Origin: Runella limosa DSM 17973
GTDB lineage: Bacteria > Bacteroidota > Bacteroidia > Cytophagales > Spirosomataceae
Length of the DNA stretch: 64,000 nt
Reading direction: 5' to 3'
NCBI RefSeq assembly: GCF_000482465.1
Contig: NZ_KI519420.1
Location: 822,343 to 886,342 of the forward strand
Shown: piece by piece, positions 52,734-61,174 of the stretch
How the letters are laid out: each line of letters opens with the position of its first letter
Numbering within the stretch: the first letter of the stretch is position 1
The notes under the pieces: generated by a model
Told to the model about the DNA's origin: nothing
Databases searched by the model: none
What the model saw: only the letters and a program-made list of their open reading frames with translations
Position numbers and translations under genes: made by a program

Positions 52734-54026
52734 ATGCCTAAATCTTCTAACCAAAATACCCTTTTTGGGCTTCCTGTTATTGTGGCCGCACTAGGCTACT
52801 TCGTTGATATTTACGATTTACTATTATTTGGAATTGTACGCGTGCCTAGCCTCAAAGATTTGGGTTTGAGTGAGCAAGAAGTGTCGGCCGTGGGAGCCTC
52901 CATCATCAACTGGCAAATGGGCGGTTTGTTGCTTGGCGGAATCATTTGGGGAGTATTGGGCGACAAACGCGGCCGCCTTTCGGTGTTGTTTGGTTCCATT
53001 ATTACTTACTCCATTGCCAACGTACTTTGTGGATTTATCCAAGATACCTCGTTTTTGCCAGCCACTGAGTTGTACAAATACTTACGCTTTATTGCGGGCA
53101 TTGGATTGGCGGGAGAATTGGGTGCGGGAATCACGCTTGTGTCCGAAATTTTACCCAAAGAACTTCGTGCCATTGGAACGTCGTTGGTGGCGGGAATTGG
53201 CCTTTTAGGCGCAGTAGTGGCCTATTTTACGGTCGAGATATTTGGCGACTGGCGCATTGCTTACTTTGTAGGCGGTGGGCTAGGGTTTGGCCTTCTTTTG
53301 CTTCGCGTGGGCGTCATTGAATCAGGAATGTTTACGGAAGTCTCCAGTCAAAAACACGTCGCTAAGGGCGATTTTCTCTCGTTTTTTACCAACTGGGAAC
53401 GCTTTGTACGCTACATGAAATGTATCGGAATTGGCCTTCCAACGTGGTTTGTGATTGGAATTTTGGCGACTTTCAGTAACGAATTTGGCAAAGCTTTAGG
53501 CATCACCGAACCCATCAAACCAGGGTTGGCGATTATGTGGTGCTACGTGGGATTGGCAGGGGGCGACTTGGCCAGCGGATTTATTAGCCACTATTTCCAT
53601 TCGCGTAAAAAAGCCGTGGCGTTACTGATGGCGTTTTCTGGCGTGTTTAGCATTGTTTATTTGTTTGCGGGCGTACAATCTTCGACCATGCTTTATACCC
53701 TTTGTTTGTTGATGGGCTTTGGCATTGGCTACTGGGCCATGTTTGTGACCATTGGAGCCGAGCAATTTGGCACAAACCTTCGGGCAACGGCTGCTACGAC
53801 TGTTCCCAACATGGTACGCGGAATGGTGATTTTGATGACTACGCTGTTTGCGGGTTTCAAAACGGGCTCATTGGATGTTTTTGGTTGGTTTACGCTCACC
53901 GTTCCTCAATTGGGCGTTATCGGAGCGGGTACGTTGGTAGGGATTTTGAGCTATGCGTTAGGGTTTTACTCTACCCTCACCGTTCCCGAAACCCACGGCA
54001 AAGACCTTGACTTTGTAGAAATCTAA
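52734..54026 (+). CDS. MFS transporter 1
   Basis: A 430-residue, 12-helix major facilitator protein beginning MPKSSNQNTLFGLPVIVAAL; the upstream frame is promoter DNA. MFS motif A is GDKRGRLSVLFGS (about 82-94), and the first helix has an acidic pair (FVDIYDLLLF) as in metabolite:H+ symporters. The substrate is unknown. It is followed after 5 bp by a paralogue with motif A identical. Confidence 0.88.
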   Translation: MPKSSNQNTLFGLPVIVAALGYFVDIYDLLLFGIVRVPSLKDLGLSEQEVSAVGASIINWQMGGLLLGGIIWGVLGDKRGRLSVLFGSIITYSIANVLCGFIQDTSFLPATELYKYLRFIAGIGLAGELGAGITLVSEILPKELRAIGTSLVAGIGLLGAVVAYFTVEIFGDWRIAYFVGGGLGFGLLLLRVGVIESGMFTEVSSQKHVAKGDFLSFFTNWERFVRYMKCIGIGLPTWFVIGILATFSNEFGKALGITEPIKPGLAIMWCYVGLAGGDLASGFISHYFHSRKKAVALLMAFSGVFSIVYLFAGVQSSTMLYTLCLLMGFGIGYWAMFVTIGAEQFGTNLRATAATTVPNMVRGMVILMTTLFAGFKTGSLDVFGWFTLTVPQLGVIGAGTLVGILSYALGFYSTLTVPETHGKDLDFVEI

Positions 54027-54031
54027 AGAGG

Positions 54032-55246
54032 ATGAAATACCGTGCTCTTTTTACCTTGCCCGTCATTGTGTCGGCGCTTGGTTTTTTTGTGGACGTGTAC
54101 GATTTGCTGATTTTCAGTATCGTACGCGTTCCAAGTCTTCAATCACTGGGCTATTCGGAAGCCGAAGTTTCTAAAATTGGAACGTTTATCTTCAACTGTC
54201 AGCAAGCGGGTTTGTTGGTAGGCGGGATATTGTGGGGAATTTGGGGCGATAAACGCGGCCGCTTGTCGGTTTTGTTTGGGTCTATCATCACGTATTCGTT
54301 GGCCAACATTGCCTGTGGTTTTGTTGAAGATCCCAATCTGTACGCGTTGCTTCGTTTTGTAGCAGGAGTGGGGCTTTCGGGGGAAATTGGGGCGGCCATG
54401 ACGCTTGTGACCGAAATTGTTCCCAAAGAAATTCGCAGCCTTGGGCCTACGTTGGTGGCGGGGATTGGGTATTTGGGGGCGGGTGCTGCCTACCTGACCC
54501 AAGAATGGTTTACGTGGCGAACGGCCTACATGGTGGGCGGGGGCATGGGTTTATTGCTGCTGCTGTTGCGAATTAGCGTGTTTGAGTCGGGACTGTTTTT
54601 GCAACTGAAAGAAACGAAGGTCTCCCGAGGCAACTATTTGTACTTTTTTAGCAGTTGGCCGAGGCTGGTCAAGTATTTCCGTTGCGTGCTCATCGGCGTC
54701 CCGACTTGGTTTGTGGTGGGAATATTAGGGACATTTGGCAACGAATTTGGGAAAGCTTTAGGCATCGAAGAAGGAATTTCGCCTGGTAAGTGTGTGATGT
54801 TTATCTACTTCGGTCTTACGGCGGGCGACTTCTTCAGCGGGCCGCTGAGTCACTGGCTACAATCGCGGCGCAAAGCCATTTTATTTTTGCTCTTCATTGG
54901 GGTAATTTTTGTTGGAGTTTACCTGTACGGAGGGGCTAAGTCGGCCAATATGCTCTACGTGATTTGCTTCTTGGCGGGCATCTGTACGGGCTACATTGGT
55001 TTGTACTTGATGATGGTTGCCGAGCTGTACGGTACCAACCTTCGCGCCACAGCGACCACTTCGGTACCGAGCGTGGTGCGAGGAATGGCTATCCCAATGA
55101 CGCTGGCTTTTCAAGGGTTAAAACCTTCTTTTGGAGCGCTAGGTGGAGCCGCTTTGTTGGGAGTACTTTGCTACGGATTAGCGCTAATAGCGATTTACAA
55201 AACCGATGAAACCTTTGGTCGGAATTTGGATTTTGTGGAGGAGTAG
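54032..55246 (+). CDS. MFS transporter 2, tandem paralogue
   Basis: A 404-residue transporter very similar to its neighbour: LPVIVSALGFFVDVYDLLIF against LPVIVAALGYFVDIYDLLLF, GDKRGRLSVLFGSIITYS in both, and both ending F(G)..LDFVE. The 5-bp gap implies co-transcription. Two nearly equal subunits might share one substrate or have divided specificities. Confidence 0.88.
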   Translation: MKYRALFTLPVIVSALGFFVDVYDLLIFSIVRVPSLQSLGYSEAEVSKIGTFIFNCQQAGLLVGGILWGIWGDKRGRLSVLFGSIITYSLANIACGFVEDPNLYALLRFVAGVGLSGEIGAAMTLVTEIVPKEIRSLGPTLVAGIGYLGAGAAYLTQEWFTWRTAYMVGGGMGLLLLLLRISVFESGLFLQLKETKVSRGNYLYFFSSWPRLVKYFRCVLIGVPTWFVVGILGTFGNEFGKALGIEEGISPGKCVMFIYFGLTAGDFFSGPLSHWLQSRRKAILFLLFIGVIFVGVYLYGGAKSANMLYVICFLAGICTGYIGLYLMMVAELYGTNLRATATTSVPSVVRGMAIPMTLAFQGLKPSFGALGGAALLGVLCYGLALIAIYKTDETFGRNLDFVEE

Positions 55247-55349
55247 GGGGGAAAGCGTTAGCCGTTATTCGTTCAAAGTCAATGAATTATGTTAAAGTAA
55301 ATGCCCTAAAACGTTTGTTTGGCTATTTAATATAATCATACATATAATA

Positions 55350-55378
55350 AACCCCCGCGCTTGGCAAGCACGGGGGTT
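55350..55378 (+). terminator. bidirectional terminator between MFS 2 and the DUF4097-like gene
   Basis: AACCCCCG (55350-55357) pairs with CGGGGGTT (55371-55378), with a further GCTTG/CAAGC inner stem. AT-rich tails flank both sides. Confidence 0.82.
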
Positions 55379-55399
55379 ATATTTTAAGCCAATTTACGA

Positions 55400-56479
55400 T
55401 TATCGAAGACTTACTTCGCCGTATTTTGAGACAATTTTCACTCTGGTGCCTTTGCCCGTTCCAATTTTACCGACGTATTGCTTGGTCATTTTTGGGCTAT
55501 GGCGCTCGTTGTCTTTGCGTTCGTCGTCGTTTTGAGTGAACGATACTTTGCGGTCGTTGGGGTATTTGAAGCCGCCGTAGCTTACGGTCACGTCAAAGTT
55601 ACATTCGTTGTTTTCCATTGGAATCACTACCGACGAATAGTTGGCCAAAATGTCCACGTTATCAGCCGATTGCGTCAGTTGGTCGATGCGGAAGCCGCCT
55701 GAGAAACTAAGCTTAATTTTGCTCGAACCTTTGAGTGTACCGATACGTCCACCCGAATAGCTGATTTGGCCATCGAGGGTTTCTACTTCGCCGATTTTCA
55801 TTTTGCCAAACTTGTTGTTGAGCGTGATATTCTCGGCTTTTTCGAGTTCGAGGGTCGAATACGAAATATCGAGGTTGCCGTTGGTGATTTGCTGAATTTC
55901 CGCTTTACCGTACGATACGTCAATGTCATTTTTGCTACCTACCAAATCGTTGGCCATAAAAGTGCCGTACTTAGAAACGACTACCAACGGCGCTTTGAAC
56001 GTAGGGATGTTAGTATTTCCAAAACGATTTTTAACTGTCAAAGGCGTGTTTTTTGGCATCGACACGTTATAGTCGATTTGCACAAAATTCTTTTCGTTGT
56101 TGTTGTTTTTCCAGCTCCAGCCGTTTGAGTTGTTCGATTTGTTGATAATTGTGCGGACATTGATTTGGTTGCCTTCCCGTTTGTCTTCAATCACTACGCC
56201 GTCGAGGTATTCTTGGGCGCGGTCGTCGCTGCTTGAGTTAGCTACAATGTGAATATCAATCCGTATTTCGTTTTTGTCCCAAAGGTTCACTTTTACCTGC
56301 CCAAACTGATTGTCGAGCGATAAATTGTCTTTGGACGAAGTATCGTAAATCTTAATCACCGATTTTTTCTTTTCGATGGTACCCCATTCGTGAGCCGTTG
56401 CTCCAAAGGCCGAAAACAGACAGAAAGCTACCAAAAAGGTATTTACTAACTGCCAATTACATGATTTTATCGTTTGCAT
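55400..56479 (-). CDS. exported beta-helix (DUF4097-like) protein of an ECF sigma unit
   Basis: A 359-residue exported protein (signal region VNTFLVAFCLFSAFGATA) made of short repeated strands such as VNLWDKNEIRIDIHI, VKNRFGNT, and ISYSTLELEKAENITLNNKFGKMKIGEV, typical of the DUF4097 putative adhesin fold. It starts 23 bp inside the end of the anti-sigma gene, so the two are coupled. Its role is probably envelope-related; it is plausibly a product or sensor of the sigma system. Confidence 0.78.
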   Translation of the reverse strand: MQTIKSCNWQLVNTFLVAFCLFSAFGATAHEWGTIEKKKSVIKIYDTSSKDNLSLDNQFGQVKVNLWDKNEIRIDIHIVANSSSDDRAQEYLDGVVIEDKREGNQINVRTIINKSNNSNGWSWKNNNNEKNFVQIDYNVSMPKNTPLTVKNRFGNTNIPTFKAPLVVVSKYGTFMANDLVGSKNDIDVSYGKAEIQQITNGNLDISYSTLELEKAENITLNNKFGKMKIGEVETLDGQISYSGGRIGTLKGSSKIKLSFSGGFRIDQLTQSADNVDILANYSSVVIPMENNECNFDVTVSYGGFKYPNDRKVSFTQNDDERKDNERHSPKMTKQYVGKIGTGKGTRVKIVSKYGEVSLR

Positions 56480-57053
56480 GGTTGTTCTTGTTTTTGATGC
56501 GTTGGATGATGTCCAACTGTTGGTTTAATAAATCAATCTGCCACTGTAGGTTCTGAATCATGGCCTGAATCACCACTTCTTGGTTGGGGTTCTTCGGAAG
56601 GTCGGATTTCAGGTTTTGGTATGAGCGCTCAAGCTGATCCAGTTCTACGGCAAATTCTTTATACAAATTAGGGTTACTTTCGGTCATTTGGCGAAGCTCA
56701 TCTCGTTTGGTATCAATCAATTGGGTGTATTGACTGACTTGTTTGGCAAACGTTGGATTGCTAAGGGCTACTTCGGGAGCTTCTGTAATACCGTAATTTT
56801 GATTGACACGGTATCCAACCCACCCAAGGCCAATCACCAAGGCAATGGAGGCCGCAATGCGCCAGTTGAGGTTTCGCCAAGCCTGTTTAAAAGGATTAGG
56901 CGCACTTACTGGCGGGGTAACTTCTGCGACAACTTTGGGCGCTTCTTCGGCTGGTAGTTGTTGGTTCAACCGATTCCAAAGGTCGTCGGAAGGTTCATAT
57001 ACATCAAACGCCTCTCGGTTGTCTCTTACGAATCGTTGCAATTTGTCTTTCAT
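56457..57053 (-). CDS. probable membrane anti-sigma factor
   Basis: A 198-residue single-pass protein: cytoplasmic N-terminal part (1-68, EPSDDLWNRLNQQLP), one membrane helix (about 71-88, IAASIALVIGLGWVGYRV), and a coiled periplasmic C-terminal part (100-185). This is the layout of anti-sigma factors. It starts 59 bp after the ECF sigma gene's stop on the same strand, which supports the call; no named anti-sigma motif is visible. Confidence 0.75.
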   Translation of the reverse strand: MKDKLQRFVRDNREAFDVYEPSDDLWNRLNQQLPAEEAPKVVAEVTPPVSAPNPFKQAWRNLNWRIAASIALVIGLGWVGYRVNQNYGITEAPEVALSNPTFAKQVSQYTQLIDTKRDELRQMTESNPNLYKEFAVELDQLERSYQNLKSDLPKNPNQEVVIQAMIQNLQWQIDLLNQQLDIIQRIKNKNNHANDKIM

Positions 57054-57112
57054 CTTCTTTGGTATTTAACGCGGCTCTTTTTTTCTAAAACGGTGTGTCT
57101 TTTTTAAGAAAC

Positions 57113-57670
57113 TCAAAGAGGGCGTAACATTTCTAATAATTTTTTCTTTCCCCGCATGTACTGAGTACGCGAGGTGCTTTCGCTGATACCGAGGATTTCG
57201 CCGATTTCTTCGTGGTCGTATCCCTCAAACAAATAGAGCGATAAAACAACACGGTAACCTTCGGGGAGCTGCTCAATGCACTTACGAACCCGTTCTACAT
57301 CCATCTGAAGTCCTTCTTCGTCGAAGGGAACATCGTCGGCTATGTCTTGGTCGTCGCTGCCGTAGCCCTCAATATCAACCAATTGCATTTTACGTTGGCG
57401 GAGGTGATTGATGGCTTTGTTGACCACAATCTGCTTCAGCCACGCCCCAAACGTGGACTGCCCCTTGAACGTATGTAAGTGGCAAAAAGCATCCAAAAAT
57501 GCCTCTTGCAGTACGTCTTCGGCCTCTCCTATGTGATTGACCACCCGCATACAGACGTTAAACATGGACTTTGAATACAACTTATAGAGTTCGTACTGCG
57601 CCTTGCGCTCGCCTTGTCTGCATCTTTCTACGAGTTCGACGTGTTTGTCTATGTATAGTTTAGATTCCAA
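57113..57670 (-). CDS. ECF-family RNA polymerase sigma factor
   Basis: A 185-residue sigma factor with region 2 (EAEDVLQEAFLDAF, FGAWLKQIVVNKAINHLRQRK) and region 4 (LPEGYRVVLSLYLFEGYDHEEIGEILGISESTSRTQYMRGKKKL, split here by the turn). It leads the three-gene unit with the anti-sigma and DUF4097-like genes. Confidence 0.93.
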   Translation of the reverse strand: MESKLYIDKHVELVERCRQGERKAQYELYKLYSKSMFNVCMRVVNHIGEAEDVLQEAFLDAFCHLHTFKGQSTFGAWLKQIVVNKAINHLRQRKMQLVDIEGYGSDDQDIADDVPFDEEGLQMDVERVRKCIEQLPEGYRVVLSLYLFEGYDHEEIGEILGISESTSRTQYMRGKKKLLEMLRPL

Positions 57671-57783
57671 TTGGCTGTAATTTCATGGTAATGACAAATC
57701 TGATTTAAAAGATGTTGCATCTTGCTGAAAAAAAAATCTTGTATTTGAGCAATTTTATAAAAACCTATGAGCTTTGCAAGCGT

Positions 57784-57832
57784 AAACCTTATAGGTTTTG
57801 TCGTTCGAGCGTTTGCAAAACCTATAAGGTTT
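57784..57832. repeat. ACCTATAAGG hairpin, copy 2
   Basis: A 16-bp perfect inverted repeat (57784-57799 with 57817-57832) around a 17-nt loop. It shares ACCTTATAGGT / ACCTATAAGGT with 23099-23131, here between divergent genes. Confidence 0.8.
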
Positions 57833-57865
57833 GGATAGGTTTCATCAACCAAATCACTAACTTTG
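57830..57865 (+). promoter_or_regulatory. candidate corA promoter
   Basis: TAACTTTG (57858-57865) is a perfect TAnnTTTG, 18 bp before the corA ATG. TTTG at 57830-57833 is 24 nt upstream, longer than usual. Confidence 0.4.
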
Positions 57866-57883
57866 GCGCAAATGCAGTGAGGT

Positions 57884-58828
57884 ATGGTACGTATTTTTTA
57901 TCGTGAAGGAAAGCACATCAAACGCGAAAACGACGTTCGCGAGATTGGACATTTGAAGCAAATTTTGTGGATAGACCTGCAGTCGCCTACGCAAGAAGAA
58001 GAAGAATGGGTCGAGACGAAGTGCGATATTAGTTTTCAGACGCCCCAAGAAATTGTGGAAATCGAAAGTAGTTCGCGCTATTTTGAGCAAAACGATACCA
58101 TCAATGCGAACTCTAATTTCCTGAAAATCAATGCAGATGGCTACGCGATTTACCCCGTGTCGCTCCTGATTCGGGAAGGAGTGCTGTTTACCTACCGCAA
58201 TGGTGACTCAAAGACTTTTGCTGATACGGTTCGGAAAATGAAAGTGAGCCAAGAGACTTTTCAAAACGGGGTTGATATTCTCCTCCTTTTGCTCGAAACG
58301 CGCATTGAAAGCGATGCCGACGTACTAGAAGGACTTTCGCGAGATATTAGTACAATAAGTAAAGACCTGAACCGAGAGCAAAAAGCGAAACAAGAAATTC
58401 TCTTGAAAATCAACATGATGCAGGAGAATACCATGCTTTTGCGCGAAACTATCATTGATAAACAGCGAGTACTATCGGGAATTTTACGAAGCCAGTTTTT
58501 TCCCGATGATAGAAAAGAGCGCTTACGGATTGTGTTGAAAGACATTAGTTCACTTTTGGAATACAGTACCTTCAACTTTGAGCGATTGGAGTATTTGCAA
58601 AATACCTTTATGGGTCTTATCAACCTCGAACAAAACCAAATCATCAAGATTTTTACGGTCTTTACCATCATCTTTATGCCTCCTACGCTCATTGCGGGTA
58701 TTTTTGGCATGAACTACACCATTTTGCCGAGTAGTGGCCATCCCTATGGTTTTTGGTTTTCGCTGTTGCTAATGGTCTTTTCGATGGCGGCGATGTGGTT
58801 CTTCTTCAAACGTAAACATTGGATATAG
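57884..58828 (+). CDS. corA: CorA-family magnesium/cobalt transporter
   Basis: A 314-residue inner-membrane channel: cytoplasmic domain with a long helix (1-250), two C-terminal helices, and the selectivity motif GMN at 275-277 (FGMNYTILPSSG). The tail ends FFFKRKHWI, a basic C-terminus as in CorA. It is divergent from the ECF unit and stands alone. Confidence 0.92.
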   Translation: MVRIFYREGKHIKRENDVREIGHLKQILWIDLQSPTQEEEEWVETKCDISFQTPQEIVEIESSSRYFEQNDTINANSNFLKINADGYAIYPVSLLIREGVLFTYRNGDSKTFADTVRKMKVSQETFQNGVDILLLLLETRIESDADVLEGLSRDISTISKDLNREQKAKQEILLKINMMQENTMLLRETIIDKQRVLSGILRSQFFPDDRKERLRIVLKDISSLLEYSTFNFERLEYLQNTFMGLINLEQNQIIKIFTVFTIIFMPPTLIAGIFGMNYTILPSSGHPYGFWFSLLLMVFSMAAMWFFFKRKHWI

Positions 58829-58896
58829 AGAGCTAAGGAGGAACTTGTCTAGCAAAATCGGTAAGCCATCTATCAAAAGTAATGATCGGTATAGTT

Positions 58897-58930
58897 CTTT
58901 TTTGAATCATTCAAAAAAGGAATACTTTCG
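58897..58930 (+). promoter_or_regulatory. palindrome overlapping a candidate promoter
   Basis: CTTTTTTGAA (58897-58906) and TTCAAAAAAG (58910-58919) form a perfect 10-bp palindrome. It contains TTTG (58901-58904), 18 nt before TACTTTCG (58923-58930), one mismatch from TAnnTTTG. A repressor there could control the BNR-protein operon. Confidence 0.4.
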
Positions 58931-58980
58931 TTTCAGTGATTGTTAGCTACTTACTCTTTTTAATCAAACCTTTTAGTAAA

Positions 58981-60267
58981 ATGATGAATGTAAGCGCATT
59001 TCTTCCGCTCGTGTTGGTAGGCGTATTGGGAAGTTTTTTCCCAACAGCCACTCCGACTTCCTCCGAAATTGTTATTTGTCACGGTGAAAGTACGCCCGAA
59101 TTTACAACATGGGTTCCTACCAATACCCACTTTGCTGTTTCCCCCATCGACCTTGACCCCACAAAAACGTACTCAATGCCCTTGCTGGCCGAAACGACCA
59201 AAGGAGAGCTGATGCTATCGTGGACCGAAAAAGATGCTGCAGGAATGACTTCTTTGTGCGTAGCTTTTTCAAAAGATAAGGGCAAAACCTTCTCCGAAAA
59301 GAAGACCATCTTTAGTGGTACGGGTGTCGGTAATAGCCGAATGATGCGGGCGAAAGTGCTTTCTAAAAAGGATGGTAGCTTCATTGCTGTGTTTTCAAAT
59401 CGCGGAGAAGCTGGGGCTGCACCTGCTTCGGGGCGCGGCGGAGGACGTTCTTCTAACATTGTGTATTGTGTTTCAAAAGATGGTGGAAACACTTGGAATG
59501 CCCCCCAATCGGTGGATTCTGACCCAAAACAAGGAATTGTTCGTGGCTTTTTTGATGCAGTGATTCTTCCTAATGATGAAATCGCGGTGGCTTATTTGAA
59601 GGATGTGGCCAATAGCACCAAACACGAAGAACGTGATTTGCGCTTAGTGGTTTCAAAAGGTGGCGTTATGCAGCCCGAACGTTTATTGGATGCCGTCGTG
59701 TGTGACTGCTGCCCAATCAACCTATCGGTAGATGCGGACGGAGCATTTACGGTGATTTATCGCGATAACAACGATGACATTCGCGACATGGCGCGTTTGG
59801 TTTCGACGGATAATGCGACTACGTTTTCAAAGTCAGCGATTGTTTATAACGACAACTGGAAAATTATGGGCTGTCCTCACAGTGGGGCGATTTCGACCAA
59901 CTATGGCAAGAGCGAGTTAGTGGCGTGGTTTTCGGGTTCAGACCAAGAAAAAGGCATTCGTTTGACGACAAGAGAAGGGAAAAAGTTTTTTGTCTTGACG
60001 GATGCGTCAGCTAAAAATCCCGCCTTGACGAGCGGAACCAATTCGGTAGTGATGCTTTGGGAGCAAACCAAAGGCGAAGGTACGCCTACTCAGCTCGCGT
60101 ATCGTAAAATTGCGGAAGGGCAAGTGTCGGAAACTACGTGGATAGCCGATGCTACCAATGCGACCAATTCAACTGGTATTGTTCTTGGAAATCAGTTGGT
60201 TGTGGCTTACGAAGCAAAACAAGCCGATGGCAAAAACAGTTTAAAATTTAGCTACGTATCACTATGA
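58981..60267 (+). CDS. exported BNR/Asp-box (sialidase-fold) protein
   Basis: A 428-residue exported protein starting at the ATG at 58981 with signal AFLPLVLVGVLGSFF. It has two or more Asp-box motifs, SKDKGKTFS and SKDGGNTWN, typical of sialidase-like beta-propellers; CDCCPINL (about residue 240) is a tight Cys cluster. The glycosidase active-site arginines cannot be confirmed, so enzymatic function is open. Its end overlaps the haem-binding protein gene by 4 bp. Confidence 0.8.
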   Translation: MMNVSAFLPLVLVGVLGSFFPTATPTSSEIVICHGESTPEFTTWVPTNTHFAVSPIDLDPTKTYSMPLLAETTKGELMLSWTEKDAAGMTSLCVAFSKDKGKTFSEKKTIFSGTGVGNSRMMRAKVLSKKDGSFIAVFSNRGEAGAAPASGRGGGRSSNIVYCVSKDGGNTWNAPQSVDSDPKQGIVRGFFDAVILPNDEIAVAYLKDVANSTKHEERDLRLVVSKGGVMQPERLLDAVVCDCCPINLSVDADGAFTVIYRDNNDDIRDMARLVSTDNATTFSKSAIVYNDNWKIMGCPHSGAISTNYGKSELVAWFSGSDQEKGIRLTTREGKKFFVLTDASAKNPALTSGTNSVVMLWEQTKGEGTPTQLAYRKIAEGQVSETTWIADATNATNSTGIVLGNQLVVAYEAKQADGKNSLKFSYVSL

Positions 60268-60764
60268 AAAATAAAATTTTGATTGGATTGGGCGCTGTGT
60301 TGGTTCTCATTCAATTTATCCGACCTGAGAAAAATATTTCCGATGACCGTACCTACGACGTTTCGACCAAATACGCCGTTCCTGCGGACGTAAAAAGCCT
60401 TTTGAAAGTAGCGTGCGACGATTGTCACAGTAATAAAACCGAATATCCGTGGTATTCCAATATTCAGCCTGTGGCTTGGTTTTTGGATCACCACGTCACC
60501 GACGGAAAACGCCACCTCAACTTTTCAAACTTCACGTCGCGCTCGGTGGCGTACCAAAATCACAAGTTTGAGGAAACCATTGAGATGATTAAAGAAGGAG
60601 AAATGCCGCTGGAGTCTTACACTTATTTTGGACTGCATTCAGGAGCTAAATTGACCGAAGAGCAAAAACAAACGCTTATCAACTGGGCACAAACCAACAT
60701 GGACTCGCTCAAAGCACAGTATCCTGCGGATAGCCTTGTGTTGCGCCGCCCGCAAGGGAAGTAG
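60264..60764 (+). CDS. haem-binding domain protein (Haem_bd type)
   Basis: A 166-residue protein with an N-terminal membrane anchor (ILIGLGAVLVLIQFI) and one CDDCH haem motif (C51, C54, H55) followed by YPWYSNIQPVAWFLDHHVTDGKRHLNFS, the hallmark of the haem-binding domain common in Bacteroidota. It is translationally coupled to the BNR protein. It may pass electrons or protect against peroxide; the exact role is unknown. Confidence 0.85.
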   Translation: MKNKILIGLGAVLVLIQFIRPEKNISDDRTYDVSTKYAVPADVKSLLKVACDDCHSNKTEYPWYSNIQPVAWFLDHHVTDGKRHLNFSNFTSRSVAYQNHKFEETIEMIKEGEMPLESYTYFGLHSGAKLTEEQKQTLINWAQTNMDSLKAQYPADSLVLRRPQGK

Positions 60765-60796
60765 TGATCGCCGTGCGTCGGGTATTCGTCGTGCGT

Positions 60797-61060
60797 CGGG
60801 GTGCTCACCGTGCCGAGGGTTGCTCACAACCCGATGATAACGTGTGAAAGGTTGCGCATAACCTGATTGTCGTGCAAAGGGTTGCTCACCGTGCCGAGGG
60901 TTGCTCACAACCCGACGATAACGTGTGAAAGGTTGCCCATAACCCGATTGTCGTGCGGAAGGTTGCTCACCGTGCCGAGGGTTGCTCACAACCCGACGAT
61001 AATGTGTGAGAGGTTGCCCATAACCCGATTGTCGTGCGGAGGGTTGCTCACAACCCGACT
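60797..61060. repeat. 81-bp tandem array of the GGTTG palindrome family
   Basis: GCTCACCG begins units at 60803, 60884 and 60965, a period of exactly 81 bp, with a truncated fourth unit at 61046. Each unit holds a palindrome with arms GGGTTG/CAACCC and loop CTCA (60817-60832, 60898-60913, 60979-60994; also 61041-61056) and a second, imperfect GGTT...AACC dyad. This explains most of the 410-bp gap 60765-61174; a terminator fills the rest. Confidence 0.92.
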
Positions 61061-61101
61061 AGTACGCAAAAAAATAGAATCAAAACCCCTGTTTTCACCC
61101 T

Positions 61102-61138
61102 AAAAGCCTCGAAAAATTACATTTTCGGGGCTTTTTAA
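61102..61138 (+). terminator. terminator of the BNR/haem operon
   Basis: AAAAGCCTCGAAAA (61102-61115) pairs with TTTTCGGGGCTTTT (61122-61135) with one G-U pair, followed by a T tract. It lies after the tandem array. Confidence 0.85.
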
Positions 61139-61174
61139 TGAGTACAAAACCGTTATTCCCTTCTTTAACACAGT

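Noticed and set aside
60797-61060. Possible CRISPR array
   Set aside because: Units are tandem with no unique spacers, are 81 bp long with internal palindromes, and no cas gene is near.
60639-61103. Open frames on both strands with 27-residue repeats
   Set aside because: The period of 81 bp is divisible by three, so any frame without a stop in one unit stays open. The repeats are intergenic palindromes, not protein repeats.
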